64,000 nucleotides of DNA from Maribacter flavus (GCF_008386635.1 NZ_VUOE01000002.1:186001-250000), one strand, 5' to 3'; positions 1-9,496 are shown, numbered from the stretch's first letter. The notes: generated by a model from the letters alone, not told the origin. Made by a program: numbers and translations.

Positions 1-2
1 CC

Positions 3-965
3 TTAAAACCCGATTCCCAACTTCCAAATATGAAATATCCAGGATTTTCGGATGTTTTTAGGTATATGGGTAGATTTTATTATGGATTAGGGGCCAAGGC
101 ATTAGAGAAATTGGGGAATGCTTTTTTTGGAATACGGCCGGAAAAATGGTCACTTTTTTTAGGTTATGGCGATTTTGAAACCGCTTCGTTGGACAAATTT
201 AAGTCGGTCCCAATGCCCAAGGACGAATTCTGGGCCGATCCCTTTCTATTTGAACACGAAGGGAGGGATTATGTGTTTTTTGAAAACTATTCCTATCATA
301 CAAAAAGAGGAAAAATTTCGTGTGGAATTTTGGAAGACAATACCTTGAAGCACATCAAAGATGTAATGGTAATGGATTATCACCTTTCCTTTCCTTTTAT
401 ATTCAGGGAAGGAGAGGATATTTTTTTGATGCCGGAAACCTCGGCGAATAAAAGGTTGGAGCTTTACAGGGCTGTCGATTTTCCCATTTCTTGGGAACTA
501 TACAGCACCGCTTTTGAAGGGGAACTTGTGGCCGACCCACTTTTTTACAAAGATGCCGACAATCAACGGTGGCTCTTCATTAATAAACAGGCGGACGGGG
601 CGTCACCCATGAACAGTGAACTATTCATCTATCGGGTAGATTCACTACATCTGAAGGAGTTGGTTCCCCATCGCCAAAACCCGGTAATTATTGATGCCCG
701 TGTAGCGCGCAACGGGGGTGGTATTTTCAAAAAGGGCAATGTACCCTTTAGACCTTCACAAAGAAATGAGGATGGGATTTATGGTAGGGCACTGAATATC
801 AATCAAATCAAAAAGTTGAGCTTAGAGGAATATGAAGAAGCGGTGACGGCAGTTTACCATCCAACTTTTGACAAAGGCCTTATGGCCATGCACCATCTAC
901 ATCAAACCAAAAAAGCCTTTGTTTTTGATGCAGCCTACCGTAATTCATTAAAAATGAAATCCTAA
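3..965 (+). CDS. Beta-propeller glycosyltransferase-like protein, probably 5'-truncated by window edge
   Basis: The sequence resembles the five-bladed propeller domain of the glucosamine inositolphosphorylceramide transferase family. WADPFLFEHEGRDYVFFE, GELVADPLFY and NGGGIF are the kind of repeated blade motifs that family carries. An ATG lies at base 30, but the frame stays open to the left edge (LKPDSQLPN before that Met). In related proteins this domain follows an N-terminal formyltransferase-like domain, so this is probably the C-terminal half of a longer protein. No signal peptide is seen at the internal Met. It ends 9 nt before the convergent lyase-like gene. The role in polysaccharide or glycolipid modification is inferred from family membership; the exact substrate is unknown. 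Confidence 0.6.
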   Translation, partial: LKPDSQLPNMKYPGFSDVFRYMGRFYYGLGAKALEKLGNAFFGIRPEKWSLFLGYGDFETASLDKFKSVPMPKDEFWADPFLFEHEGRDYVFFENYSYHTKRGKISCGILEDNTLKHIKDVMVMDYHLSFPFIFREGEDIFLMPETSANKRLELYRAVDFPISWELYSTAFEGELVADPLFYKDADNQRWLFINKQADGASPMNSELFIYRVDSLHLKELVPHRQNPVIIDARVARNGGGIFKKGNVPFRPSQRNEDGIYGRALNINQIKKLSLEEYEEAVTAVYHPTFDKGLMAMHHLHQTKKAFVFDAAYRNSLKMKS

Positions 966-973
966 GGCAATGA

Positions 974-1828
974 TTATTGGGGCAATCCGCTCCAAATCTC
1001 AACATCGTCTATCCACTGATGCATTGGGTGGGTATTTCCATAAACTTGGGTAAGTATGATAAAATCCAAATTGTCGCCTCTGTTGGTAGTAGCACCGTAA
1101 TGCTCCGCTACCAAGTTTCCGTTCACCCGCATGGAAGCATAACCATCTGAATCTTCGCTCCATTTTAAATAGTACTCCACTTTGAACCATTCTTCCCTAG
1201 GTATGGGCACTTGATAGTTCCTTTCTTGCCATATTGGTTCAGCTGGATTTGTATCCCCTTGAAACAGCCAGTGGGCTGTTCCGTTGTCATCCGTGGTGAT
1301 AAACGCGATCATACGGAAACCATCTGTGCTGCTTGTATTGTATTTTTTTGTCTTATACTCCCAAATGGCGCGCCAATTATCGGGACCATTTAATGAGGTA
1401 TCATCGATTTTCATCCAATAGCTCATGTAAAGTTCTGTTGGATTTTCCAGAACATTATTTATTTGATACGGTGTTTGGGTTACACCAATGTCATAATTGA
1501 CACGTTGAAAGAGGGTAGTGGTCTGGTTACCGTCTACACCTACCACAGTATCCATAAAGTTCTGAATGGCAGGACCACCATCATCCTCAATTCTATGGAT
1601 ACCGGCAAAATTCGATCCCAGGATATTGATAGGCCAGGTAAATCCTGTTTCATCATCCTTGCCCCTTATGACTTGATAACCCTCCTTTACTTCATCCACA
1701 TAGGTATTCGCCTCAAAACCGGAACGGAACAATAATTGCGGTGTGGATGGAAGTGAATCGGTACCTCCATCCTTATTGCAGGAGGCGACCAGTAGCAAGG
1801 CCAAAATATATGGCACTAATGTTTTCAT
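974..1828 (-). CDS. Secreted jelly-roll lipoprotein, polysaccharide-lyase-like
   Basis: This is a 284-aa lipoprotein. The signal sequence ends in LLLVASC, so Cys17 is the likely lipidated residue, followed by a low-complexity linker (NKDGGTDS). The rest is a single beta-rich domain with Trp- and Tyr-rich strands (SYWMKIDDTS, WRAIWEYKTK, HWLFQGD, WFKVEYYLKWS, HQWIDDVEIW). It resembles concanavalin-A-like/heparin-lyase-type jelly rolls. A paralogue of similar length follows at 1986-2900, so the pair arose by tandem duplication. It is probably surface-exposed and binds or cleaves an extracellular polysaccharide. I cannot assign a lyase family or point to catalytic residues with confidence; a purely binding role is possible. 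Confidence 0.6.
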   Translation of the reverse strand: MKTLVPYILALLLVASCNKDGGTDSLPSTPQLLFRSGFEANTYVDEVKEGYQVIRGKDDETGFTWPINILGSNFAGIHRIEDDGGPAIQNFMDTVVGVDGNQTTTLFQRVNYDIGVTQTPYQINNVLENPTELYMSYWMKIDDTSLNGPDNWRAIWEYKTKKYNTSSTDGFRMIAFITTDDNGTAHWLFQGDTNPAEPIWQERNYQVPIPREEWFKVEYYLKWSEDSDGYASMRVNGNLVAEHYGATTNRGDNLDFIILTQVYGNTHPMHQWIDDVEIWSGLPQ

Positions 1829-1985
1829 AATGGGCTATAGAATACTCCAACATCAACGACATCGGAGCGTAACAATTTTTTTCAAATATAAATAATATCA
1901 ACAACCTAAAATCAATCGTTTCTTTTTGATTGCCTATATATCCGTCAAATGACCTTTTAGCCTGACTCGCAATTTATATTAGGGA

Positions 1986-2900
1986 TTAGGGGGTAGGGAC
2001 GCCATCCCAAATTTGCAGGTCGTCCACCCATTGGTACATGGGGTGCGAATTTCCGTAAACCTGGGTGAGCATTATAAAATCCATGGGGTCAGCGTTATAG
2101 GTCGTTGGACCATAATGTTCCCCAATAAGTTGGTCGTTGACCTTCATGGAAGCGTATCCGTTGGAATCATTGCTCCAACGCAGAAAAAATTCCAGCTTGA
2201 ACCATTTGCCCATAATCAAGGGAATTTTATAGTTTTCAACTTGCCAAACAGGCATTTGCGGATTTCTGTCGCCCTGAAACAACCATAAGGGTTTTCCCTG
2301 AATGTCCTTTGCCATGTAGGCGATCATTCTAAAACCGTTGTTTTCCGCATAGTTCTTTGTCTTATATTCCCAAAGCGCACGCCATTCATCATTTCCCAAC
2401 AGCGATACGGTGTCCGTTTTCATCCAGTAGCTTATGTACAATTCCTTGGGATTCTGTTGTATATGATTTATTTGATACGGGGTCTGTGTCACCTGAACGT
2501 CATAGGATACTTCCTGATACAGCGTGGTGGTAATAGCTCCGTTTGGCCCTTGAGCCCTTTCCAAGCGATTTGAAATCGCTTTACCATTATCGTCATTTAC
2601 CCGATGAATGCCACTAAAGTCGGAACCCAAAATAAATAGCGGCCAGGAAAATCCCGTTTCGGTGTCTTTTCCTGTCAAATACTGGTAACCTTCCTGTGGT
2701 GCACTTAGCGAAACGCCTTCAAATCCGGATTTAAAAAGTAACGTGGGAGCAGGGTTCTGATATTGGGCCACCGGAGCTATTTCTTCGGATGCAAATTTTT
2801 TGGATTTCCCTCCTTTAGTATTGTTTGGTGAGAAAACAAAGAAAGTAATTCCTAAAGCTATTGCTACTAATATCAGGAATTGCCTAATCATTTTCATCAC
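1986..2900 (-). CDS. Membrane-anchored or secreted jelly-roll protein, paralogue of the 974-1828 gene
   Basis: This 304-aa protein aligns along its whole length with the neighbouring lipoprotein. Shared blocks include LLFKSGFE, GYQYLTGKDTETGFSWP, TQTPYQIN, YISYWMK, WRALWEYKTK, GFRMIAYM, WLFQGD, and TQVYGNSHPMYQWVDD. Its N-terminus differs: a hydrophobic segment at about residues 6-23 has no lipobox Cys and is followed by a basic linker (NNTKGGKSKK). It is therefore either a membrane-anchored protein or one with a cleaved signal. The shared domain looks like a concanavalin-A-type fold of the polysaccharide lyase kind. The gap of 157 nt between the two genes leaves room for a separate promoter. 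The function is inferred from fold resemblance only. Confidence 0.6.
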   Translation of the reverse strand: MMKMIRQFLILVAIALGITFFVFSPNNTKGGKSKKFASEEIAPVAQYQNPAPTLLFKSGFEGVSLSAPQEGYQYLTGKDTETGFSWPLFILGSDFSGIHRVNDDNGKAISNRLERAQGPNGAITTTLYQEVSYDVQVTQTPYQINHIQQNPKELYISYWMKTDTVSLLGNDEWRALWEYKTKNYAENNGFRMIAYMAKDIQGKPLWLFQGDRNPQMPVWQVENYKIPLIMGKWFKLEFFLRWSNDSNGYASMKVNDQLIGEHYGPTTYNADPMDFIMLTQVYGNSHPMYQWVDDLQIWDGVPTP

Positions 2901-3282
2901 CCGAAAAAATTCTTGATTGGTTAACTGGCGTTAGTATTATTCCTCCATGGTATGATAAACGTTCTGTCTATCATTTTATTTTAATTAAATTGTTGATAAT
3001 CAAATGATTAATGTAAAATAAAATTCTTTTTGTTCGGCATTTGTTCGAAAATTTAACCTAAATACATGACCGATTTCCTATTAATCTTGGTATATCAACC
3101 TTGTAAAAGAACCTGCTCGTTGTGAAATTTAAAATAAATTTAGGGATATTTCCCAATGCAAATATAAGCTACTGTAGTGTTTCTGTGATTAAAGAATTTG
3201 CATTATACAGTATTTGCAATATTGGATATTCAAATAATGTTGAACCTCAGAACTGAAAAAAAACTAGCATTTCATATCTTTC
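2901..3282. other. AT-rich intergenic stretch
   Basis: This is 382 nt between two minus-strand genes. It must hold the promoter of the 1986-2900 gene and the end of the secretion operon transcript. I see AT-rich sequence without a strong hairpin terminator, an exact TAnnTTTG promoter, or a credible small reading frame. Confidence 0.5.
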
Positions 3283-3795
3283 TCATTTTATGCCCATTAA
3301 AAAAACGGTGGCCTCCAAATACTCTTTTTGCGATCGATAATCCTTTTTCTTCTCAAAATTTACATGTGATAGCTCGCCATAATTTCCATTTTGTTCCAAA
3401 GCATGGAGCACACGCAACATTTGGTTGAAGTTTCCTTTTAGTACAAATTGATAGGTATCGTATCGGGTATCCCCTTCGACAAACGTATGGGGCCGATTAA
3501 AATCCATGACCTGTACCTGTTGTTTTTCCGCTTCTTGGTTTAGAACCTTTAACAGATTGTTTTGGAAGGAGGTGTCCTTCATATCCATCGAGGTCAAAAT
3601 GGAATCATAATACACTTTCTGCTGCTCTAGCATCCCTAACTTTTGGGGTAGGTTGGAAAACTGTCCGACTTCCTTGTTCAAAACTTGGTATTGTTTTCGC
3701 ACGGCAAAAGTCTTGTCAATGGCCAAATAATAACTAGCTACCAACAAAAGCAAAATACCTACTAACAATGCTTTATTTCGTTTATCTAAGGCCAT
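3283..3795 (-). CDS. GspM/PilO-like inner-membrane assembly protein
   Basis: The protein is 170 aa, with a short cytoplasmic N-terminus, one membrane segment (about residues 8-25, LLVGILLLLVASYYLAI) and a periplasmic part. The periplasmic part begins with a coiled-coil-like stretch (residues 32-60), followed by a small alpha/beta region. That is the architecture of PilO and GspM, which pair with PilN or GspL in the inner-membrane platform of type IV pili and type II secretion systems. It is the last gene of the minus-strand operon and overlaps the upstream GspL-like gene by 14 nt, which supports coupled translation and a shared complex. Sequence is poorly conserved in this family, so the assignment rests on topology and position. 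Confidence 0.65.
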   Translation of the reverse strand: MALDKRNKALLVGILLLLVASYYLAIDKTFAVRKQYQVLNKEVGQFSNLPQKLGMLEQQKVYYDSILTSMDMKDTSFQNNLLKVLNQEAEKQQVQVMDFNRPHTFVEGDTRYDTYQFVLKGNFNQMLRVLHALEQNGNYGELSHVNFEKKKDYRSQKEYLEATVFLMGIK

Positions 3796-4990
3796 CGATG
3801 TTTATTTTTAAAGTGAACTGGGAGGCATCCGAGGAAGCATAGTCGAAATCCAAGGTTTCCACGTTAGCTATCCATTCTTGTTCTTCCAGTTTCTCCAGCC
3901 ATTGCGAAAACTCTTCGCTATCTTTCGATATTCCCGATACAACGAGACTGGAATCTTCCAATAAAATTGGCTTGTCTTTTTGAACCGTTTTTTCCAAAGG
4001 GCGATAGGTCATACCTTCCAACAGGATACTATTTGGAAGGGATATCGCGAGCGCATCCAAGTAGGCGGTGGCATTGGAACTCGAGGATTTTTGCAACATC
4101 TCCACCCGTTCCCTTTTGCTTTCAACGGAAAGCCTCAGTTCCTGTAAGGCACCTTTTCGAGACCCATTGGCTTCCAAACTGGAGTTCAATTCTTCAACTT
4201 TACCAAAGTAATGCTGATAAATCAGAAAGTTTCCCAATAACAACACGATGAAAAAACCTAGGGCAAACCGAATGCCCGTTTGAAACAATCGTTGGTTTTG
4301 GTATTGGTTGCCTAATGATTGTAGCAATCCGGTAAAATTGTTTGAAGGAACAGTCCTCCCCAAGTACCCTAATATGTGGGAGAAGGATAGGATATCATTC
4401 GAGGAGAGAGAGAGCCCGTTTACTTCATGAACTTTGGAATAATTGATTGTTTCCTGACTACAACCCTGCAGTTGACCGTTCTGTAACTCTAACTGCCATT
4501 TGGCCGTTTGAACGTGGGATTCTTTCAAATGAGGTATTATAGAACGGACGGTAGAAAGCCCCAAGGAAATTGAAAAAGTCCGGATTCCTTTATCCTGTAA
4601 TCTCTTTAAAAGTGATTCCACGGTTTGTTTACGGGCAATACTGACCATAGAAATGGATTCCTGTTCCAAAATTTGGTAATAAAAATCAGTATGGTCCAAG
4701 TTTGGAAACGCCTGATTTACCAAAGAGGCAGGTGAGCTTTCGCCCGATTTCTCCAAACGTTTGGTCAAAACGGCTGGGGTATTGATACAGGCAAAGACCG
4801 GGGCCTTTCTATCAATTTCCTTGGACATCTTCTCTAAAGATTCAAATCGTTGGCTATTTTCAATAAGAAGGTTCCCCTTTTTATTGACAACCCTAAGTGC
4901 CAAATAGACCTCCCGACCTTCTTCTTCGAGAATTTCGAGACCCTCATAGGTGTGACCCTCCTTCAGATATGTCAATAACTTTTGTAGCAC
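3782..4990 (-). CDS. GspL / PilM-PilN-like platform protein
   Basis: This 402-aa protein has a cytoplasmic N-terminal region of about 235 residues, one membrane segment (about residues 240-260, FALGFFIVLLLGNFLIY) and a periplasmic coiled coil plus small domain. GspL has this plan, as does a PilM-PilN fusion: the cytoplasmic part contacts the GspE ATPase and the periplasmic part pairs with GspM/PilO. The N-terminal part is too diverged for me to confirm an actin-like ATP site. The start overlaps the GspD stop by one base and the end overlaps the next gene by 14 nt, so the three genes are tightly coupled. Assignment is by architecture and gene order. Confidence 0.65.
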   Translation of the reverse strand: MLQKLLTYLKEGHTYEGLEILEEEGREVYLALRVVNKKGNLLIENSQRFESLEKMSKEIDRKAPVFACINTPAVLTKRLEKSGESSPASLVNQAFPNLDHTDFYYQILEQESISMVSIARKQTVESLLKRLQDKGIRTFSISLGLSTVRSIIPHLKESHVQTAKWQLELQNGQLQGCSQETINYSKVHEVNGLSLSSNDILSFSHILGYLGRTVPSNNFTGLLQSLGNQYQNQRLFQTGIRFALGFFIVLLLGNFLIYQHYFGKVEELNSSLEANGSRKGALQELRLSVESKRERVEMLQKSSSSNATAYLDALAISLPNSILLEGMTYRPLEKTVQKDKPILLEDSSLVVSGISKDSEEFSQWLEKLEEQEWIANVETLDFDYASSDASQFTLKINIDGLR

Positions 4991-7161
4991 TAGTAAATGA
5001 CCGTTGGTTTAATTAAAATGGTCAATTTTTGTTTGGTATCCTCACGTCTGCGTTGACTGAACAACCACTTGATGACCGGAACCCGTGCCAATAACGGCAC
5101 CCCGTTGCCAGAATCGTTCTTGACCTTTTCCTCCAATCCGCCCAAAATGGCCAGATCTTGGTTCTGCATACGGATAATCGAACTGAATTCCCGAGAGGTT
5201 AGTCCCGGAGGTGCATCTTCCTCAATACGTTCTCCACTGAAATCGGATTGGATTACATTGATATCCAAGGTCACCTGTCCATCGCCCGATACCAAAGGCT
5301 TGATGCCAATGGCCAATTCGGCGTCTATAGGTACATAATTTCGGATTTCGGAGGAGGTAGGTATCTGTGAGCCAAAGAAACTTTGGTTGGTCACAACGTA
5401 ATAGGTCGTCTCCCCAATGGAAAGATTGGCCCGATGCCCATTCAGGGTAGAAAGCTTAGGGGAAGACCGAATTTTGAGATTACCATTTTCCTCCATGGCC
5501 TTGATATTCGCAAAAAACTCGGGGATGACCTTTCCCATATTAAAGGATCCGAAACCATCGAAGCCGCCTATAATCTTATTGACCGTATTGGCCCCCATGG
5601 TGACATCCGCACTGGGGAACAATTTGCCTTGGGTGTCTACCGGACCATCGCCAATCCCCCAGCTAATACCCGTCTCAACGGTGGCCGATTTACGGACTTC
5701 CAAGATCATTACCTCGATCAAAACCACAGGTACAGGTTTGTCGATTTCCTTGATAAAGGATTTGAATCGGTTGATGTTCGAGGCGGGTCCGCTGATAAAG
5801 AAGCTGTTGAGTTCATAATCAACCCTAATATCTAAATCGTCCTTGATTTCGTCCGGAATGATACTAACGATGGCCTCTGCGCCGTCCTGATAATTACCAA
5901 AACCATCGTCGCTACGGGTATCTAGGTTTCGCTGATTACCAAACCCTCCTGCTTGAATACCTCCGGAGGTGCCTCCGTTTGCCCCGAAAAAGTTGATATT
6001 TCCTTCTTGCGTTCTACCCGATGCCCGTGTACTTCGTACTTGCGATGGATTTCCCAAAAGTTCGACCGAACGGTGCATCATCTGTACCACTTCCACCCTG
6101 CGAAGGCTCAATTGGTCCGAGGTACCGAAAAAGTAGATTCCGTCCATTTTCTTATAGGTAAAATGAACAGCTCCACCCGTGTTGGTGGGCGCAGGGATAT
6201 TATTTCGAATAGTACGATTGGCCCCATTTTGTGCATCAGGGGTTTCGGCTGTAGGCGATGAAACCTGACCGGTGAAGATGTGGTCGAACAGATCATCCAA
6301 GTGAATGTCCCTAGCATTAAAGGTAACCAATCCCGCTTGCTCCAAGGGACTGGCCGTGTAGATATTCAGGCGTAAATCTTGTTTAAGGCCCTCCAATATT
6401 TGGGCTATGGAGGTATTCTTGAAATCGACATCCAATCGTTGGCGTAGCGTATCCAATACCTGATATCCCAGATTGTTAGTAATCAAACGCTTTTTGGTAG
6501 CGGGGCCTTGACCGACGGACTGAAACGAATCGAACAAATAGAATCCATCCTTGGATTTGGTATATTCTAATTGATTGGTCGTAGCCAATTTTTCCATAGC
6601 AAGATCAAACGGAACATTGGAGAGATATAGGGTTAAATTAATCTTTTCCATTCCCGTGGCGAACAACAGGTTCTTTCCCGAAACATCCATGATTTTACGA
6701 AAGGCCTTGTCCAAGGGGTCGTTTTGAAGATCTAGGGTCAAAAGGTCGTTGTTAGGCTGGTAGGCTGCCACTATTTCCTTTTCAGAAGGAGGTTCTCTGG
6801 TAGGTGTATAGCGTTTAATGGCCATAATGTTTCCCGTAAACTCGATATCCAACTGGTATTCCTTGCAGAGATAGACCAAAAGGTCGCTTACCGTTACATT
6901 GGAAAAATTGTTGACAAGATTGATATTCGAAATATCCGGGGCAATGGAAAGGTTCAAACCATGCACCTTGGAAACAGCCAGTAAAAAATTGGGTAAGGTG
7001 ACATTGCTCACGTTAAACTCCAGTTTCAGGTTTTCCTTAAGTTCCGAATTATCGATGGCAAGTACTTCCAGTTGGTTTTTTATCTGTTCGATGCGCCGGG
7101 ATTCCTGAGCGGAAATCCGCAGACAGCATAAGAGAAGAAATATATAGAGTAGGTGTTTCAT
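4990..7161 (-). CDS. gspD: GspD/PilQ-type outer-membrane secretin
   Basis: This 723-aa secretin has a signal peptide (about residues 1-18, ending RISAQ). An STN-like domain follows (about 45-110), then repeated N-domains. The conserved C-terminal secretin region (about 470-720) contains VPVVLIEVMILEVRKS, KIRSSPKLSTLNGHRANLSIG, the GLT near residue 655, AILGGLEE, and the closing VPLLARVPVIKWLFS. Secretins oligomerise into the outer-membrane gate of type II secretion and type IV pilus systems. Between N-domains there is a Gly/Asn-rich insert (about 375-425). The gene sits between gspE and the gspL-like gene. No dedicated pilotin is obvious, although the two lipoproteins at 29.9-31.0 kb are candidates. 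Confidence 0.9.
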   Translation of the reverse strand: MKHLLYIFLLLCCLRISAQESRRIEQIKNQLEVLAIDNSELKENLKLEFNVSNVTLPNFLLAVSKVHGLNLSIAPDISNINLVNNFSNVTVSDLLVYLCKEYQLDIEFTGNIMAIKRYTPTREPPSEKEIVAAYQPNNDLLTLDLQNDPLDKAFRKIMDVSGKNLLFATGMEKINLTLYLSNVPFDLAMEKLATTNQLEYTKSKDGFYLFDSFQSVGQGPATKKRLITNNLGYQVLDTLRQRLDVDFKNTSIAQILEGLKQDLRLNIYTASPLEQAGLVTFNARDIHLDDLFDHIFTGQVSSPTAETPDAQNGANRTIRNNIPAPTNTGGAVHFTYKKMDGIYFFGTSDQLSLRRVEVVQMMHRSVELLGNPSQVRSTRASGRTQEGNINFFGANGGTSGGIQAGGFGNQRNLDTRSDDGFGNYQDGAEAIVSIIPDEIKDDLDIRVDYELNSFFISGPASNINRFKSFIKEIDKPVPVVLIEVMILEVRKSATVETGISWGIGDGPVDTQGKLFPSADVTMGANTVNKIIGGFDGFGSFNMGKVIPEFFANIKAMEENGNLKIRSSPKLSTLNGHRANLSIGETTYYVVTNQSFFGSQIPTSSEIRNYVPIDAELAIGIKPLVSGDGQVTLDINVIQSDFSGERIEEDAPPGLTSREFSSIIRMQNQDLAILGGLEEKVKNDSGNGVPLLARVPVIKWLFSQRRREDTKQKLTILIKPTVIY

Positions 7162-7186
7162 GGTGTTGGTTAAGTCCTAATATGTA

Positions 7187-8599
7187 TTAGGAGGTTAGCA
7201 ATGGAAAGGCTTCGTCCACGGAGGTAATCCCCTTTCTAATGAGTTGAATGGCATTATCGCTTAATGTGGACCATTCCATGGTTTGTAGCAGGTCGTCAAT
7301 TTCCAGACGGTTTTCACGGATGCTGGCCTGTAAGTTTTTAGTGATCGGTACTATTTCATAGACCGCTTCCCTTCCTTGATACCCTGTATGATGGCATTCA
7401 TTACAACCTTGGGCAACGTAATGGTCTTTCAAATCTTTGGGAATTTCAAAACCTGTTGGGAATTGGGCGGTGTCAATGGCTTGTTTTTCTTTACAATTAG
7501 GGCAAAGCCTTCGCACCAAGCGTTGGGCTAGGCTCATGTTCAAGGTACTGGAAATCAAAAAGGAAGGTACCCCCATATCGATAAGTCGGGAAATGGTTCC
7601 CCAGGCCGAATTGGTGTGGATGGTAGATAGCACCAAATGCCCCGTTTGGGCGGCACGGATGGCAATATTGGCGGTTTCGGCATCCCGAATCTCACCGACC
7701 ATGATGATATTAGGATCTTGGCGGAGAAAGGTCTTAAGGGTTCGGACAAAGTCCAAACCAATATTTTCCTTGAGTTGTACTTGATTGATTCCATCCAGGG
7801 TGTATTCAATAGGATCTTCCAAGGTTAGAATGTTGTCCTCCGTCTTGTTCAGTTCCTTTAAAGTGGCGTATAAGGTTGTCGTTTTCCCCGATCCCGTAGG
7901 CCCTGAAATCAAGATGATACCACTGGGACGTTTCAGACCCTCTCTGTATAAGCGCAATTCATCCGCAGAAAAACCCAATCGGTCCAAATCAATAATCGTG
8001 GTATCCTTGCTAAGAATCCGGAGCACCAATTTTTCGCCATGAAGTACGGGCAGGGTTGAAACCCGAATATCGAATTCACTGCCATTCGTTTGTATTGAAA
8101 TCCTGCCATCCTGAGGTAGTCTTTTTTCCGAAATATCCAAATCGGCCTTGATTTTTACCTTATTCACCATCGTAGGGTATTTGTCCAATGGAATTGTAAA
8201 CTGTTCAATGAGTTTACCATCCAGTCGAAAACGCACCCTACATCGGTTTTCATAAGGTTCAAAATGGATATCGCTACTTCCCATATGCTTCGCATCCAAC
8301 AGAATCTTTTCCAAAAAATCCTCGGAGTAATGTAATACTCCCGAGGAAGTGGGTTGTGATTTTCGATAGTTGGAGGTCAACAAACGCTGGAGCTCATCCG
8401 TTTGACATTGTTCCAAATGTACCGTGGTGCCCAAAATGATATTTAATTCGGAGAGTAGCTCCTCCATTCGGTTACTGTCCGTTTTTAGAATTAATCCCTT
8501 TTCCGTAGTACGATGGGGCACTATACGGTAATGAAAGGCCTGTTCGGAAGTTATCCGCTGAAGCAATTGTATCGGTATTTGGGAACTTTCCTGTATCAT
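7187..8599 (-). CDS. gspE: GspE/PilB-type secretion ATPase
   Basis: This 470-aa protein is the hexameric cytoplasmic ATPase that powers pseudopilus or pilus assembly. The Walker A motif GPTGSGKTTT lies at about residues 233-242. Then come the Asp box region EDPIEY, the Walker B region NIIMVGEIRDAETA and the His box TGHLVLSTIHTN. A tetracysteine zinc-binding site is formed by CPNC (about 366) and CNEC (about 400), as in GspE and PilB. The N-terminal domain is short compared with classical PilB. It lies 25 nt upstream of gspD in the same operon. GspE rather than a PilT-type retraction ATPase is favoured because it has the Cys4 site and no second ATPase gene is nearby. Confidence 0.92.
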   Translation of the reverse strand: MIQESSQIPIQLLQRITSEQAFHYRIVPHRTTEKGLILKTDSNRMEELLSELNIILGTTVHLEQCQTDELQRLLTSNYRKSQPTSSGVLHYSEDFLEKILLDAKHMGSSDIHFEPYENRCRVRFRLDGKLIEQFTIPLDKYPTMVNKVKIKADLDISEKRLPQDGRISIQTNGSEFDIRVSTLPVLHGEKLVLRILSKDTTIIDLDRLGFSADELRLYREGLKRPSGIILISGPTGSGKTTTLYATLKELNKTEDNILTLEDPIEYTLDGINQVQLKENIGLDFVRTLKTFLRQDPNIIMVGEIRDAETANIAIRAAQTGHLVLSTIHTNSAWGTISRLIDMGVPSFLISSTLNMSLAQRLVRRLCPNCKEKQAIDTAQFPTGFEIPKDLKDHYVAQGCNECHHTGYQGREAVYEIVPITKNLQASIRENRLEIDDLLQTMEWSTLSDNAIQLIRKGITSVDEAFPLLTS

Positions 8600-8600
8600 T

Positions 8601-9131
8601 TTAGATTATAAAAAGGGTAGTGGTTGACATAAAAAAACTGGAAGCATACACCAAGATCAAAAAGCTGCTCATCAGTCCAGCTAAAGGAATAGTGCCTTTG
8701 GAGTTTCTATTTAAATAAACGAGGGACCAAAGTAGGGCTACCAAAATGGAAGCCACGAACAATATAATGAACGTGACCGTTGGGAATCCTAGCGCAAAGG
8801 CATAGAAGAAAAGCAAGTCCCCTAGACCAAAGCTCACATTTAAAAAGGTCTTTCTGTGTATAAAGCGTGTGTATAGGCCAAGTACTGCCACTATGATCGT
8901 AATGACAATACTATTAATCAAAAAATGTGAAAGGGTAACCTCAAAATCGGAGGATAGTAGGTGGATGCCACCCATCAAAAACGCAACTAAGGGAAAAAGG
9001 AACCACCAAACTTCCCTGTTCCTAAGGTCCTGAAGGAATATTAGGGCAAGACCCAGTATTAATGCTATTTTTAGAAGAAAAATCAATCCTTTACAATTTG
9101 TTTTGGATTCCCTTCCTGATCTATTTCCCAA
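8601..9131 (-). CDS. Prepilin peptidase (A24 family), lacking the methylase domain
   Basis: This is a 176-aa polytopic membrane protein with about six hydrophobic segments. It carries the two aspartates of the A24 aspartyl protease family. The first is in LQDLRNREV (about residue 35), the position of the D-x-x-x-x-x-I/V-P motif. The second is in FGLGDLLFF (about residue 104), the GxGD motif. The N-terminal cysteine-rich/methyltransferase domain of longer PilD enzymes is absent, as in archaeal-type and some T2SS peptidases. It would cleave the leader of the four pseudopilin-like proteins in this window. The first Met lies inside the upstream pseudopilin gene (49-nt overlap). It ends 1 nt before gspE. 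Confidence 0.75.
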   Translation of the reverse strand: MGNRSGRESKTNCKGLIFLLKIALILGLALIFLQDLRNREVWWFLFPLVAFLMGGIHLLSSDFEVTLSHFLINSIVITIIVAVLGLYTRFIHRKTFLNVSFGLGDLLFFYAFALGFPTVTFIILFVASILVALLWSLVYLNRNSKGTIPLAGLMSSFLILVYASSFFMSTTTLFII

Positions 9132-9496
9132 ACGTTTAAAACACCATCACCGTCAAAATCCGTTACAGCCTCCGCCCTGGCACGAAAGGTACTGTTGTCC
9201 GCTTCCAGAATTTCATAACGGTAGTTGGCCGTGCCATTTTCCTTGACGGTCTTGGGGGCAATAAAATCGATTTCGTTTAAGTCTGTCGAGTATTTACTAT
9301 ACATGTAATTGTGTGTGGTCTGGGCATTATAGATAGCCTTTAGCTGGGTCTGGGCCTCAATACTTTTTGCCTTCGTAATCAAGGGCATGAGATTGGGCAG
9401 GGCCAACAACAAGAGAATCCCTATAATTGCCAGAACTATTAAGGTTTCTTGAAGGTTCAGCGCGGGAATTTTTCGTTTTATTTGCAGGTTTTTCAT
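9083..9496 (-). CDS. gspG: Major pseudopilin GspG-like with calcium-loop motif
   Basis: The 137-aa protein has a class III-type prepilin leader. After a basic stretch (KRK) comes IPA, then LNLQETLIVLAIIGIL. The predicted cleavage is A12/L13, with Glu17 at the +5 position of the mature protein. A hydrophobic helix of about 20 residues follows. Near the C-terminus there is DFDGDGVLNVWEID, which resembles the calcium-binding loop that stabilises GspG. It is the first gene of the minus-strand operon and is followed by the peptidase that should mature it. No exact promoter hexamers were seen in the 90 nt upstream. Major pseudopilin is the best call; a type IV pilin-like protein cannot be excluded. 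Confidence 0.8.
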   Translation of the reverse strand: MKNLQIKRKIPALNLQETLIVLAIIGILLLLALPNLMPLITKAKSIEAQTQLKAIYNAQTTHNYMYSKYSTDLNEIDFIAPKTVKENGTANYRYEILEADNSTFRARAEAVTDFDGDGVLNVWEIDQEGNPKQIVKD

